A DNA stretch of 64,000 bases, from assembly GCA_017311315.1 (NCBI GenBank), contig CM029671.1:23496565-23560564 (forward strand), in the 5' to 3' direction. The translations under genes were made by a program, and so were the position numbers. Source of the stretch: Dendrocalamus latiflorus (lineage: Eukaryota; Streptophyta; Magnoliopsida; Poales; Poaceae). Shown here one piece after another: positions 13,001 through 23,346 of this stretch. Numbering within the stretch: position 1 is the stretch's first letter; every line of letters starts with the position of its first letter. Under the pieces are notes generated by a model. The model saw only the letters and a list, made by a program, of their open reading frames with translations. It was not told the DNA's origin and did not search any database.

Positions 13001-13691
13001 ACATATGTTTTAGTTATGTTCCATTTTCGCACGTAGCTACACGTTTTTTCATTGCCTGTTTATTCCATCCAGGTATGCTTTCAAGTGCCATCGATTACCT
13101 GAGGATGGAAAGGACATTGTCTATCCTGTCAATGCAATTTCATTCCACCCAGTGTAAATTTCTCTTCATCTCTCTCGCACTGTTAATTAACTAACTTTCG
13201 GTTTCTTTAATGGCTTCATCTAACATATGCAGATATGGCACATTTGCTACCGGTGGATGCGATAGTTTTGTGAACGTTTGGGATGGTGCCAACAAAAGGA
13301 GATTGTTTCAGGCAACTGCCCCCGCGATTTACCTGTTGAAGATCTATTCTGTATCAGGAAGATTCAGGGTGTCTGAAATTTTCTGTCTTTCGATGATTGC
13401 AGTACCCCAGGTACCCAAGTAGCATCGCTGCTCTATCTTTCAGCAGGGATGGCAGTCTGCTTGCCGTGGCGTCCAGTTACACTTACGAAGAGGGAGACAT
13501 ACCGTAAGACCAAAATTTGGCTATTAACCTAAGAACAACTTCCTTTCTGTCAAAGATGGATACACTGAATTGTCGACTTAATCATCGCTTTTGCACATTG
13601 CAGGCATGAGTCCGATGCGATCTTTATCCGTGATGTTAAGGAAGTGGAAGTAAAGCCGAGGCCCAGGACATTTCCTGCACCACCACAGTAG
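4081..13691 (+). CDS. BUB3 mitotic checkpoint WD40 protein, nine exons
   Basis: The protein is a WD40 propeller that binds BUB1 and BUBR1-type kinases at kinetochores in the spindle assembly checkpoint. I join exons 4081-4251, 4382-4512, 4988-5070, 11116-11382, 12829-12904, 13073-13153, 13233-13311, 13403-13503 and 13604-13691. They keep frame throughout and give 358 aa, close to the usual plant BUB3 length. Recognisable words in order are SSWDKTVRLYD, LDCCFHDD, ITGSWDK, VVATAGRHVNVYDLRN, YQTRCVQCYPNG, YAFKCHR, VYPVNAISFHP, GTFATGGCD and LLAVASSYTYEEGD. They match the BUB3.1/3.2 class of plants rather than the divergent BUB3.3 class. The N-terminus has a Gly-rich stretch (about residues 19-23). 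All introns are GT-AG except intron 7, which starts GC. Intron 3 (6045 bp) hosts a sense-oriented copia element; without it the intron would be about 0.8 kb. No coding exon is broken. Confidence 0.95.
5198..5326 (+). repeat. 5' LTR of copia-1
   Basis: This 129-bp terminal repeat runs from TGTTAGAGATATATG to TATTCATAACA. It is identical to the right copy except for one G/A difference. At 129 bp it is short for a copia LTR. TATA-like stretches (tgtatatatact) occur inside. Confidence 0.97.
5327..5340 (+). promoter_or_regulatory. Primer-binding site of copia-1
   Basis: TGGTATCAGAACCA begins immediately after the left LTR. Its first ten bases match the usual plant initiator-Met tRNA complement (TGGTATCAGA). 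Confidence 0.85.
5341..6003 (+). other. GC-rich untranslated leader of copia-1
   Basis: About 660 bp of CCG/GCC-rich DNA lies between the primer-binding site and gag. Long open frames exist on both strands here, but they are proline/arginine/glycine repeats produced by base composition. The last 100 bp contain a short A-tract and a repeated gccgcgccgt word. Confidence 0.7.
6004..7638 (+). CDS. copia-1 gag, protease and start of integrase, ends at premature stop
   Basis: The frame is 544 aa. Residues 1-240 are the gag (UBN2-like) region. A CX2CX4HX4C zinc knuckle lies at C284-C297 (CSYCDKDGHTESQC), and the aspartic protease site DSGA is at 376-379. The integrase N-terminal zinc-binding histidines are in WHHRLGH (about 513-519). 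The frame stops at TGA 7636-7638. The same frame continues directly after it into pol, so this is one gag-pol gene with a single nonsense codon. The stop lies where the first cysteine of the integrase HHCC finger would be expected; the second cysteine (GCKLGK) follows. The start ATG at 6004 is the first in a good context after the leader. Confidence 0.9.
   Translation: MGTVALPRCPVIFDGVNYTDFVSHMRIHMRGLRLWGVLSGDVTCPPCPISPTEPTPVALPPTADKAAAEAADDKAASAYQEALDSYKDRLTVYTQWYDDDARAAAVLIASVQPQFSSEVVGLPSAFQMWTHLRQRYEPSGDALYLSVVRQEHSLQQGDATVDIFYAQSSAVWRQLDSLRTAGCRTCPCCLEVRADLQFQRVYEFLTRLRPEFEQRRAQLLARHPRVTLLEALTEIRAEETRLSGAGLMPLPSVLAARPPAILPPPAATTGGGGRPQSGGGRPHCSYCDKDGHTESQCYKKKRHLSRRSSTGTSASTTMSASTSSAASLTEQEIARLRRLLAASGSPSTGSAGSATDSSGTERPPPTQSGTSPWILDSGASFHMTPDSSTLSSITPLVSPVSVLTADGTSLSVSGRGSLSNSSFHVPSVAHVPRLTLQLLSAGQITDLGYRVILESDSCCVQDCHTGALVGSGPRRRDSQRLWELDWLHLPSAATTAASLSASATSSTGSFQQWHHRLGHLCGSRLSSLVRRGLLGSVSGDVSLD
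7639..10293 (+). pseudogene. copia-1 pol remainder (integrase, RT, RNase H) after stop
   Basis: This frame continues gag-pol after the stop at 7636 and stays open to 10293; its first ATG is at 7693. It contains the integrase core with Asp of HSDVWGP, Asp of FRADSAGEY and Glu of NGVAERKHR. The reverse transcriptase follows, with LDVKNAFLNGELREEVYM, SLYGLKQAPRAW and the YVDD catalytic box. RNase H has YSDATWASD, SSAEAE and the DSTGAISIA stretch. Apart from the upstream stop I see no frameshift, so the lesion looks recent. Without readthrough, no RT would be made from this copy. Confidence 0.9.
10292..10306 (+). promoter_or_regulatory. Polypurine tract of copia-1
   Basis: The stretch gagtttgagggggg directly abuts the right LTR and overlaps the region just after the pol stop. 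It is the expected primer site for plus-strand DNA synthesis. Confidence 0.8.
10307..10435 (+). repeat. 3' LTR of copia-1
   Basis: This 129-bp repeat matches the left LTR with a single change (gaagggt here, gaggggt there). The target duplication GGGTT follows at 10436-10440. Confidence 0.97.
13312..13402 (+). other. GC-AG intron 7 of BUB3
   Basis: Exon 7 ends CAG and the intron begins GCAACT; it ends TTGCAG. Using this GC donor restores the expected family junction between the KRRLFQ and YPRYPSSIAALSFSRDG stretches. Reading on without splicing meets a stop (tag) after the first residues of the next exon in the wrong frame. GC donors are a known minority class in plants. Confidence 0.8.
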
Positions 13692-15640
13692 CGTCCCCAT
13701 CAGTTTGAGATGAAGCACAGTTTCTTCACCAGGTTGTTTTCTCCCGCTTTAGTTCTGACGCTCGCTGAGGTGTGATCACTTAGCTCAGAATTGTCCATTC
13801 TATTACTTGATAGAAACCTAGCTTACGCTCAATAGCTCAAGGAATACTAGCAATCTATTTGTACAATCTACGCGCATTAAAGAAGATTATAGTTTGGCAT
13901 TATTACACCACTGTAATTACCAAAGGTACAAACTTGGACTCTCTCGACGAATATATGAACTTAACTGAGTTCACACTGGCATGTTGAGTCCAATTATCTG
14001 TAGCTTCCACTGGATCGAGCAATGTGACCTACCGCTTGCTATATACAACTAGTGTATTACCATTCCACCAACATAGGTAGACAGCGACTCGTGGGGATTA
14101 TTCTCTGCGGAGACGGTTAGGGGAGCACTGTGGATCTGCTCCCCAATCAAGCGCACTTAGGCGTTTCTAATTGAGCATGTGGGAAGCTAAGCTAATTAAG
14201 GCACAGCTAATGCTGCCTCCCATTAAAAATGCCAGTGCATGTTAGCATGTATAGTATTAGTATATGATTCTGTATTAGTAATTCCTCATCCCCACGTCGA
14301 GAGTGAGTGGCACAGCTGCAGCTTGCGCCTAACGGTAGTACTATATGGCTGTGTAGATCTGCCTGTATGTGGTAGTATGTACATTGGTGTGGTGTTCGAT
14401 GTGCGAAGTGATCTGCAATACTGGAGCACAACTAAGTGAGCTAATAATTGGGCCATGTCATCATTACTGTTGCTGCATTAATCTATAGAAACGGTCGAGC
14501 ACGCCACTGCACGGCCGCGCGCGCGTGCGCGAGGTAAGGAACCTTCTGTTTGTTCACACGTTGCCTCACGTTTCTTCTCTCGTGTTAAGGCCAGATGTTT
14601 TTTGTAAATTTTGGGAACAAAGATTTAAGTACTAAGCTATGATCATATCATTTATTGCGGAGGATATACATGTACTCGGCTGTGACGTGTGCGACATACG
14701 AAGTATTAAACAATTTGATATCAGAGTTCGATCGAGACCAGTGGAGTTAAAATGGTTGGTGGGTTGTGGAGTACACTTTCGCGAGTTTCTTCATAATGAT
14801 TGCAACACATCCAAGTTGATATCGCATATTAGAACATGGTATCGTTGTATGAACTTTCACTTGTTTAACGTGCATTCGGCATATAATTATTCGATTTCTA
14901 GGACTTAATTCAGCAAATAGTTACATGTCACAATGTTAGGATGAACTTCCAAATAAATCATGAACTGTGCGTGTTGTCCAAAACAATAATTCAGACATAC
15001 ATGGGTCGTCTAACTATCATTTCCAAAGTCCGGCTAGGGCGTATAGACTAGGGCTCTGTTTTTTTTCTTGGTTTTTTTTGTTTCGTTTTCTTCGTAAGTC
15101 GAAATAAATATAATGGCTTCTCTAAATAATTTTTTTAAATCGCTTCTCCAAATGACTTCATAAAACTAAAATTATGTGCATCGTTCTTATCGATAGTTCT
15201 ACTATCCGTTGTTATTTTTAAAAAATACAGGTAAAATCATCAGCTGTAACCAGTGTAGTACGTAAAGGCAGAGGATTTGAAATTTGCAGTTTGTTGCCGA
15301 ATGAAAATTCACGTCTGCCAGAGGGCTTGGAAGCCCAGTGTTACTTGGTTGGATCCCGGAAATCTCGCTCATGTGAATTCACCACTGGTACTCCTGGTAT
15401 CGTTGTATGAACCTACACTTGTTTAACGTGCGTGACATAATTCTTCTTTAGGATCACTCCTTTCAGCTCATATTGCAGCTTGTCTATTTGGGCTCAGAAC
15501 AACGGCAGGAAGAATCTCCATCTTTCTCCCTAACTAATCGGTTTCATAAAGCTGAAGATTTTAAAAAATAAATCATGAATTGTAAGTACGGGTTGCAAAA
15601 AACAATAATTCAGACACACAGCAGGGTCGATCGTCGGCTA
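13692..15640. other. BUB3 3' flank and duplicated non-coding DNA
   Basis: I see no gene after the BUB3 stop. Two related stretches, 14830-15030 and about 15390-15672, share ordered words (ggtatcgttgtatgaac, cacttgtttaacgtgc, caataattcagacayac, ccaaagtccggctagg). They mark a direct segmental duplication about 0.56-0.65 kb apart. Confidence 0.55.
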
Positions 15641-17240
15641 ACTAATAAATCATCTCCAAAGTCCGGCTAGGCCGGCTCGTCACTCGTGACCGCCGTACGT
15701 GAAACTCGGTCGACGACGCCCCCGGGAAGGCTCTCATGGCAGGTGAGGTGTCTCGCCCATGCAGCACCTGGAGCGCCCACACCCAATAACGTGCCTGCTC
15801 TCCCAGCAACTGCCACACTGACGCTGCCACACACACGGCGTAAAACCATCATTTTTGTCTTTTCTTTTCCTCCCTCTTTTCTTTTCTTTTTCTCGCTTTT
15901 CTTTCTCCTTTTTCTCTCTCTGTTTCTTCTCTTTCCTCCATTTGGTTCGGCCGAATTGGCCTTCTCCCTTCCTCTCATCCCCTCACTCTCTTTCTTTAGC
16001 GTCCCCCACGAGGCATAGCTGCTCATGGTCGAGCTCGGGGCACGCCGACCTTGAGCTCACCGCTGCCCATCGGCTATATCTCGTATGCCTCCCGCTCTAG
16101 ACCCACTCAGCCGCCTCCTCTCAATCCCCTCCAATCTAGCCCCATGACTCCTCTCTTGCGCCGCCGGCCACCTGGCGCCGTGCGCCGTCGATAGGCTCCC
16201 CCTCGGCCTCCGGCTCTGGCCACCATCCTCTATGGCGCATAAACCCCTCCAAAGTGACGCCACCGGCTTGGGCGCCAAGGGCACATCGGTTATGGGGTTG
16301 CCTTCGGCCGAAGCTTGGGCACACCGTTGCGAGCTTAAGGCTAACTGGAAGCTCAGCGCCTTGGCCTCCTCCTCCGGCACCTCACCTCTGCACCCACCTA
16401 CAACTCGGCGTCACCGCCAAGGTTCCCTCAGTATACTCCTTCCAACCCCATTCTCTATTTCCCTCCTTTGTTTCTCTTGGCCACCAGCTCAACTCAGCCC
16501 AGGCCGAGTGCCGTGGCTCTCGGCCAGTGAGGATTTGTGTTGTGCCATGTTGCTGAAAACAAAAATGGTGGGTGAGGGGACCTACTTGTTTGCTGGTTTA
16601 GAAAAGGAATGGGCGAGGACAAAGGTCATGGCGGTTGTGGGTTTGCTATCCCCTTTCCATGTTCGGTTTGCTTGGAGTGGTCCCAACTATCGTCAAAGGC
16701 TCTATGCCTCCTTGGTCAACGCCTTGTCTCCTTCGTCTTCCCCTACTTCTCTAGCGCCTCTCCTCCGGCTCACTCTTCCTCACCGTCTCTCTATGGCTGG
16801 TTGGTTGGGCTTGGTGTTTTCTCTTGGCTTTGTTCTTGTGGTCTGGTTGTGTCGGCTCTCGATTGTGGAAAGCAAAATAGGAGAGCTGGAGGTGCGGATG
16901 CTGGTAGTGACTCGGTCGGCTTTGCTTTGCCTTGACTTTTTAGATGAGAGGGAAGTAAGGTACTGGCTTGGCTTTGTGTCTCGACTGAGAAAGAAAGGAA
17001 ATGGCATTCTCTCTCTCTCTAGGCTAGTGTTGGCTTTTGTAGGGCGGTCACGACCCTAAAGCTCTCTCTCTCCCTTGGCTTGTGAAATGACCAGGCTATC
17101 CCTCCCTTATCCCTAACTCCTACTCATGTCTTTGATGGCTTTAAGGACTTTTGGTCTAACGGATGGGCTCTGCTTTGTTTGCTGGCTTTTCTACTGTGCG
17201 AGGTTAAGGATAGAATCCCCCGCTGTATGATGAAAACCCA
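15640..17240. other. GC-rich, pyrimidine-rich block of unknown origin
   Basis: A C/T-rich tract (about 15850-16000) leads into a GC-rich block with overlapping open frames, the longest 275 codons from 16232 to 17059. None shows a domain, and all have the leucine/serine/proline bias of shadow frames. It resembles non-coding parts of large LTR elements, but I find no terminal repeats. Confidence 0.4.
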
Positions 17241-19300
17241 AAATGCAAGATAGTGCTGACCGGACGGTAATGAGCGCTACTTTTATTCAGCATTCTAAAG
17301 TCGAACGGGTTTCGATGGCAAAACATTTTATTTTCTTTTATTTTCCTTTAGATTGTTTCATTTCTCGCTTTTCTTTACTACTGCTATTATGGTTTCTCTT
17401 TTTTCACAATTTTTATTTTTTCCGATTTCCCGATACCCATCGCTACAGTACATTTTCAGCAGCTATAGTGCGTTTTAAACCAAAATCCAACAGTTAGAAG
17501 CTAGTTAGAGCACTACCTAAAGCTGTGAGGTTTGTTTTTCCTAATCATCAAATACAAGTAAAATTCATTCCAAAATCCAGAAAACAATTAAAAAATCTAT
17601 AAAAATTGACACACGAATATAGAAAATCATATATTTAACTCCACAGAACTACAATGCTAACTCCGCCACTGGATACACATGCACTCTACACGGCGGAGAA
17701 CTATTGTACATATTCCGCGAGCCCGTGCTTTTTGTCGCTGTTCCGGTGGACGATCACCGGCCGAACCCGGGGCGTTATTGGCGTTTCCGTTTGCCGCGTG
17801 GCCGGTGCAGGTTTGGCCATCTGTCTTTCTGTTCCAGACTTTGCCATTTTACTCGTGGCAAGCAAAACAAAGCAAAGAGAAGGTGTAAGCGTCAGAACTA
17901 AGCTGGAAGGTCTACTATATCTAGTTAAATCTTGTCATTGTTGGAAATCTAGTCAATTTTCGGCATATTTTAATCCAGAAATTCAACATATAAAACATGA
18001 CATAAACATGCATGAGTGATCTATCAACGATGTATTCATATTCGCTAACGAACAAGCTAACAGAAACATCTATTAACATATTCATAGCGCACAGAAACAA
18101 ATACATCAGAAAAGTTTTATATTTATACCCTCGGGCGGGGCCAGTGCCGGAGACACCGGAGGCGCCGTTACCATCAGTCGACATGATGGACTATTCGATG
18201 TAGTCGATCAAGGCGTGATGCAGGACGAAACTTGATGCAGGAAGATGTTCGCAGTGCAGTCCCGCGTTTTGCCATCAGGAGAGCCTTCTTATGTTGTGTT
18301 CTCTTGTAACAGCATAAAGAAAAACGCGCCCGCACCCGACACGCCTGCGCGCGTACACGTACACACACACCGCGGCGCGGCGAGCGAGCGAGCGAGCGCG
18401 CGCGTGTATTGGCTCTCTCCAATTCCACAAGGGGGTTACCACGTTCCACCTTTTAAAGTGGTGTAACTCCCATTCAATTCTCCATATGGGACTAAACAAT
18501 TTTCTACCTAGCATTAGTTGTGGGCCTAGAAATTTCATTTGATTAATTGCTAAATTTAAAATGGGTCAATCCCAATTAATCCAACAGTCATTTCCATCCT
18601 TTTCTTTTTAGGTACAGATAACTCTAGCGCTATCCCTTATCTTCTCACTTTTTGTACCTGCACATGTGATAAAATAAGGTCAGATTTGGCATACGTCCTT
18701 TGTTTCTTGCAATTTTTTTTTTGTGGAATCCAAGTGCATACCTAGCGTCAATAACAAAATCAAGATGTACATCCAAGTGCATGAATTCATTTTGGTACAT
18801 CAATTATTCGATCTCTGTACCCTTCTTTTCCTCATTCAATTTCACTCTTGAGATACACCCATCGTCGAATTTTATGTTCGTTTCTTTATGATGGAAGGGC
18901 AGGATCGAGCCACCCATGCCATGCATAAATGTTTTTTCTCGAAGCACACGTATCTCTCCCGAAAGCTAGATGTATATGCGCACGTGTCACGACTCACAAG
19001 TCGCAGGTACGTGTAGCACGAACGAACAAGCATATGTACCATCTTTTTTATCCTTCCATAAAAAAAATCTTATATCACTCCAAAGCCAAAACAAACGGCC
19101 CAGATGGCAGGATCTCAGAGCCCAACAACCCACGAACCGTCAGATCACCTTCCATATATATAACAGACCGATGGCGTGACCACCAAGTCACACACACACA
19201 CGCACAGCTCGGCACAGCAGAAGCGCGCCCCGCTCGCGCCGCTGGCTGCATACGTGTGCATCGCGTGGGCCCCGCGCCACTGCTCACTTCGCTCGCCCCG
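17240..19300. other. Intergenic region upstream of the C2H2 gene
   Basis: No gene is seen. There is a GAGC tetranucleotide run near 18380-18400 and CA-rich runs near 18345-18370 and 19185-19203. Short frames here have no recognisable domain. Confidence 0.5.
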
Positions 19301-19302
19301 GA

Positions 19303-19312
19303 CTATATATAG
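19303..19312 (+). promoter_or_regulatory. TATA box of the C2H2 gene
   Basis: The word ctatatatag lies 98 bp upstream of the chosen ATG. It predicts a start site near 19333 and a 5' UTR of about 70 nt containing a CT-rich run. Confidence 0.7.
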
Positions 19313-19400
19313 CTACGCAGCCCACGCCTCCCGACACACACAACCTCCCCTAGTTGTCCACCTCTCTCTCTGGTCAACTCCGCATCGAGATCGATCTGCC

Positions 19401-20057
19401 ATGGTGCTCGACGTGTCCAGGAAGCCGCCGGTGCCCCCACCGTCCCCGCTGCCGATGGACTCGTGGGCGCGCGGGGGGCACCGCTCCAGGCGCCGTGGCG
19501 GCGGCGCCCAGTCCGAGGAGGAGTATCTGGCTCTCAGCCTCCTGATGCTCGCGCGCGGCGTCCGGGGCGAGGCCGAGGACGGCGGCGGATTCGGAGGCGG
19601 CAAGGACGTGGGTTCGGCGGCGGCGAAGGCGAGCCAGCAGCAGGGGTACGAGTGCTCGGTGTGCGGCAAGGTGTACGGGTCCTACCAGGCGCTGGGCGGG
19701 CACAAGACGAGCCACCGGAAGCCGCCGACGCCTCCTCCTGCGGTGGCGGCCGGCGATGAGGCGTCCGGCGGCAGCGGAAGCGGGGAAGGGAAGGTGCACC
19801 GGTGCTCCCTCTGCCTCCGCACGTTCCCGTCGGGGCAGGCGCTGGGCGGCCACAAGCGCCTGCACTACGAGGGCGGCGCCGCGGCGGAGGGGATCAAGGA
19901 CAAGGAAGCCGTGAAGGCCAAGGCGACGGCTACGGAGGTGCTGAGGGACTTCGACCTGAACCTGCCTGCGGCGGCCGCGGCGGCGACTTTGGGGGACGAG
20001 GCCGAGAACGCGACGCCGGAGGCGAAGAGGCCGAGGACGATGCTACTGGTGGTCTGA
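19401..20057 (+). CDS. Two-finger C2H2 zinc-finger repressor (ZAT/ZPT2 type)
   Basis: This is an intronless 218-aa nuclear protein. From the N-terminus it has a basic RSRRR stretch (about 28-32), the L-box EYLALSLLMLARG (41-53), finger 1 (YECSVCGK to HKTSH, about 83-105), finger 2 (HRCSLCLR to HKRLH, about 133-155) and the EAR repression motif DLNL (185-188). Both fingers carry QALGGH, the plant-specific DNA-contact helix. This architecture is that of the C1-2i class, which represses target genes and often responds to cold, drought, salt or oxidative stress. The start at 19401 is preferred over an upstream in-frame ATG at 19176 because the TATA box (19303) lies between them and the ATGG context is good. 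The closest family member cannot be named from sequence alone. Confidence 0.93.
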   Translation: MVLDVSRKPPVPPPSPLPMDSWARGGHRSRRRGGGAQSEEEYLALSLLMLARGVRGEAEDGGGFGGGKDVGSAAAKASQQQGYECSVCGKVYGSYQALGGHKTSHRKPPTPPPAVAAGDEASGGSGSGEGKVHRCSLCLRTFPSGQALGGHKRLHYEGGAAAEGIKDKEAVKAKATATEVLRDFDLNLPAAAAAATLGDEAENATPEAKRPRTMLLVV

Positions 20058-20339
20058 TCCACGGCGGCGGCGACGAGTCGGTTTAGGTTTCGATGCTTTT
20101 AGGAGTATTTCTTCTTTTCTAGGATTTAATTGTTATTTGGTTGTTTGATTGCTTGATTTGTTTTGGTTCCTTTTGGTTGTGTGTTGGATTGAGAATCCGA
20201 CGGCTACCTGGGATAGGGCTTACTTGTAAGCCTCGGCCAAAACTATATAAAGAAACTTTCTTTTCCTTTTCAACTTCGTATCGTATTCTGACTATCTGGG
20301 TGTGAAAGTGAATCACCGAAACATCTAGAGCTAGCTAGC
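20058..20339 (+). other. 3' UTR region of the C2H2 gene
   Basis: T-rich sequence with repeated ttggttg words follows the stop. It is consistent with a 3' UTR, but no poly(A) signal can be placed with confidence. Confidence 0.4.
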
Positions 20340-20340
20340 T

Positions 20341-20578
20341 TAGAGCAAGGCTAATAATACAGCCTTCAGTTGGCTGTATGGACATCTACAGCTTACTTAT
20401 CAGCCTATTCATATAGTAGTTTACAGCCAGCAGAAGGCTGTATGGCTCACCCCTTTCTCTCACAAAGTTTCTTGGTTCTTATGCTTCAGCTGGCTGTAAA
20501 CTTACAGCCCACCTCTCTTCTCTCTCCTCCACCTCAGCATATAGCCTACTAACAGCCTCTTATTATACTTGCTCTTAT
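20341..20578. mobile_element. Tourist-like MITE
   Basis: The roughly 236-bp segment begins agagcaaggctaataat and ends ttattatacttgctct, so its ends are imperfect inverted repeats. Internal copies of the word ggctgtaa/ttacagcc form further inverted matches. A possible TA/TTA duplication flanks it. There is no coding capacity. The ends match the common grass TAAGAGCAAGTATAAT type. Confidence 0.65.
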
Positions 20579-20579
20579 A

Positions 20580-21463
20580 GGAGTTTATGGCAGTATTTCA
20601 AGGAAGGAATTCAATTTGATTATGTGATCTTTGCACTATTTCATTAGCGGCCGCGCAGTGTCCAACAACATACGGAGGCTGCTGCAAGCTACTACATATG
20701 TGTGTTAAAATATTCCCATGCGTGCTGCTTACATGGACAGGGACGTGGGCGTGGCTTTGACATCTTACCTTGGGAAGGTTCCACTCGATCGTAATTAAAC
20801 GTGCAGGAGTCCACCTTAATTATCCCAATAAGTAACCACCATCGAGACTCAATTACGCTTGATCAGTTTCAGAACAAAACGAGGAACTCAAATAAGGTTC
20901 AATGCACCTTCAACAATGCTTGGGAAAATCTGTTGGCTTTGTCTAAGCTAGTACTGATTAGTTTCCATTAAGTTCAGAAGACTAGTTTCCACATGGGAGA
21001 TCAAGTGGCCTTGTGGCATGCACCTGGAAGCTTCTAGCTCTAGCTTCCATCCATCTTGTTGCTATGAATTACGTCTGAATTCAGCGCACATGTTATGACC
21101 AATAGCAGTAAGTAGTTAATTAGTCTATCTTGGCTAATCACCGCATAAAGTAGACTGCAATTTGACATGTGTACCTGCTAACTGACAGATTTGGATAAGG
21201 ATCAAACAAGCAACTAGTCAGTCACCCCTTTTAAGCTGTAGTACTAAGAAAAGCGAAACTGAGAGGTCATGTCACTCGAGCATCCTGGGTGTCCTCCGTC
21301 AAATGGTATGTGACCGGATGTCATTTGTCGATGGAGATGGAGCCATGGGATGCATACATGCGTACCTCGGCTCTAGAAGCCAGGCCAACGAGGCAACGTA
21401 GACCGGACGCGTGGACTTCGGTTGTCGAGTGCCAGTGTTGCATGCACCGTGAATGCTAGCCTT
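20580..21463. other. Intergenic, nothing recognised
   Basis: Non-coding DNA with no repeats or frames that I can assign. Confidence 0.4.
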
Positions 21464-21620
21464 GGAAAAATTGCTCTCTTACCCTAAAGTTTAATAGTGT
21501 TTGCTCATTTGCCCTATGATATCTCACTGACATACGGGTCCAGGGCCCATATGTCAGTGAGACATTATGGAGTAAATGAGCAAACGCCGTTAAACTTTGA
21601 GGCACATGAGCAAATTCCCC
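21464..21620. mobile_element. Foldback element with 75-bp inverted arms
   Basis: The left arm (21464-21538) and right arm (21546-21620) are imperfect reverse complements over about 75 bp, separated by a 7-bp loop. Shared words include tttgctcattt, tctcactgacat and aaagttta. Transcribed, it would fold into a long hairpin. It fits a MITE or Mutator-like foldback unit. Confidence 0.75.
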
Positions 21621-21693
21621 CCTAGTACTAGTGTTGTGCCGCTCCTTGGTTTGTTTGGCTGATCGGGAAATCACTCCAGCCACTGGAGTTCTT

Positions 21694-21694
<1 letters not shown>

Positions 21695-21727
<33 letters not shown>
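21695..21727. repeat. (TC)n microsatellite
   Basis: About 16 uninterrupted TC dinucleotides. Confidence 0.95.
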
Positions 21728-21729
<2 letters not shown>

Positions 21730-23230
21730 AAGGCAAGAAATTAAGTTGAGTTTTTTCTTCCCGTTTTTGTGTAACCCAATGTTGTTTCAACCATATATAT
21801 CCGGGGTGTTTCGATTTTATGAACCATGATTTGTTGCCATTTTTGCCACATCTGAAGTGAAGACTTTGTCCGTCACAAAATTGTGGCACACTCGGGCAAA
21901 GTTCGAATAGCAACCAATGAGCTTATTCTTTTTCAGCTTTTAACTTTTGTTTTTGACTTTTCTGTAGTAACTACTTTTTAAGTGGAGTATTTTTTCAATA
22001 TAGGATCTATTAGTTAATTATAGTATATATTTTATCGACTTTATTTATATCGATAAAAATCATATGTGAGTTTCTGTTACTCTATAATCTCTCACATGAA
22101 CATACTAAAAGTCACAGCTAAAAGATATAAGCTTCAGAAAAAAAATCAGGCCCAATCACGAAGAACCCGTACTGTTAGGTCACTATGGTAAGCCTAGTGG
22201 CACAGGATGACGTATACTCATTCACCCCTCACGAAAAAACTCCGCCAGTTCCACTTGTTGGTTTTGGAGAGTTCTGTTCGGAACTGTTTGGGTCATTTGT
22301 CAAATGGGCCAATTAGATGTGAGCACCTACAATGGGAATAAAGCAAAAATGGCTTAGGAGCACTGGATATGCAAAATGGGCTTGTGAACTAGGGTTGCAG
22401 CATTCCAGGCATTTAAGCTTGGTTTGGGCTGGACCATGCTCATCCACATAGGCTGCGAAAGAAGCAACACGTGATCTGATGCTTATATCCACATGTTGTT
22501 TTCCTTTTTCCTGAGGAAAACCCATGCTCGAAAAAAATATTTCTACATGGCTATACCTTAACATGCATTCTAGATGGGGCACATACTATGTACTCAAGTT
22601 TACAGTGCAATCACGATACACTTAAACTAAAAAAGTTACTAAAAATTTTGATTAAAAAATATCTCCTGTTAAGTGCACGTGCCGTCAAGTCTCTCCTATC
22701 CCAGTTTCACCGACCCATGGATCACTTGGTCCGTATAAGCCACCTAGCGTTGTCCTGCTGTTCGAACTCGCCTTCAACATTCATGTTTGTCTCGTGACAT
22801 GCTTGAACTCACCGTCTCATCCGACATCCTTGATCGTTCTGGGCTTCAACTCCTCTATGAGCCTAGCCCTGATCACCGCCGTTGATCACGGTTGACTCCA
22901 AGCGATCCTACACATCCAAAGACAAAGAATTTGTTTCCAAACACAATTTCTTCACAACTTGACCTACATTAGCCAAGATCTACGTCATGCGACCTTAACT
23001 CCACGACTCAGGTCAACCTACATAAATCCATGACTCAAATCCCAAGACCTCAATTTCTGCCCAACCAATCCTAACAGAGAGCAATCTTTGCAAAGGCAAT
23101 TGACCACTCTACAAACATTATAATAATTTATCATAATTTTAACTTAGACAAACTCACATGGTTCATCATTGTTTGGCCATCATACACCTCTCAGGTAACA
23201 CGTTTCTTCACATGAATTCTCGTAATTCAA
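21728..23230. other. Intergenic with dispersed repeats
   Basis: No gene is seen. About 21925-22150 looks like a second AT-rich MITE family, with agcttattc at one end and ataagcttc at the other. A block at about 22680-23045 is homologous, in inverted orientation, to 47585-47975. Confidence 0.45.
22680..23045 (+). repeat. Dispersed repeat, inverted partner of 47585-47975
   Basis: Compared with the reverse complement of 47585-47975, the words run in the same order: caagtctctcc, atcccagtt, caccgacc, cgttctgggc, cgccgttgatcac, cttgacctacattagcc and gactcaaatccc. The match is diverged but colinear. No coding potential is visible. It is probably a piece of a non-coding retroelement. Confidence 0.65.
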
Positions 23231-23346
23231 TTTGGACAGGCTTTCGGGATCACTAGCCTCATAGGCGCGGCGTTACGTCGCGCCAGCCACCGTGTGTACC
23301 GAAATAAAAGAGGCGATAATTCGTGAGGGTTTTTTTAAAAAAAAAT

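Noticed and set aside
16232..17059. 275-codon open frame
   Set aside because: No domain, biased composition, overlapping frames on both strands, and no promoter or splice pattern.
19176..19400. Upstream extension of the C2H2 frame to an ATG at 19176
   Set aside because: The TATA box at 19303 lies inside it, and the extension has no family similarity.
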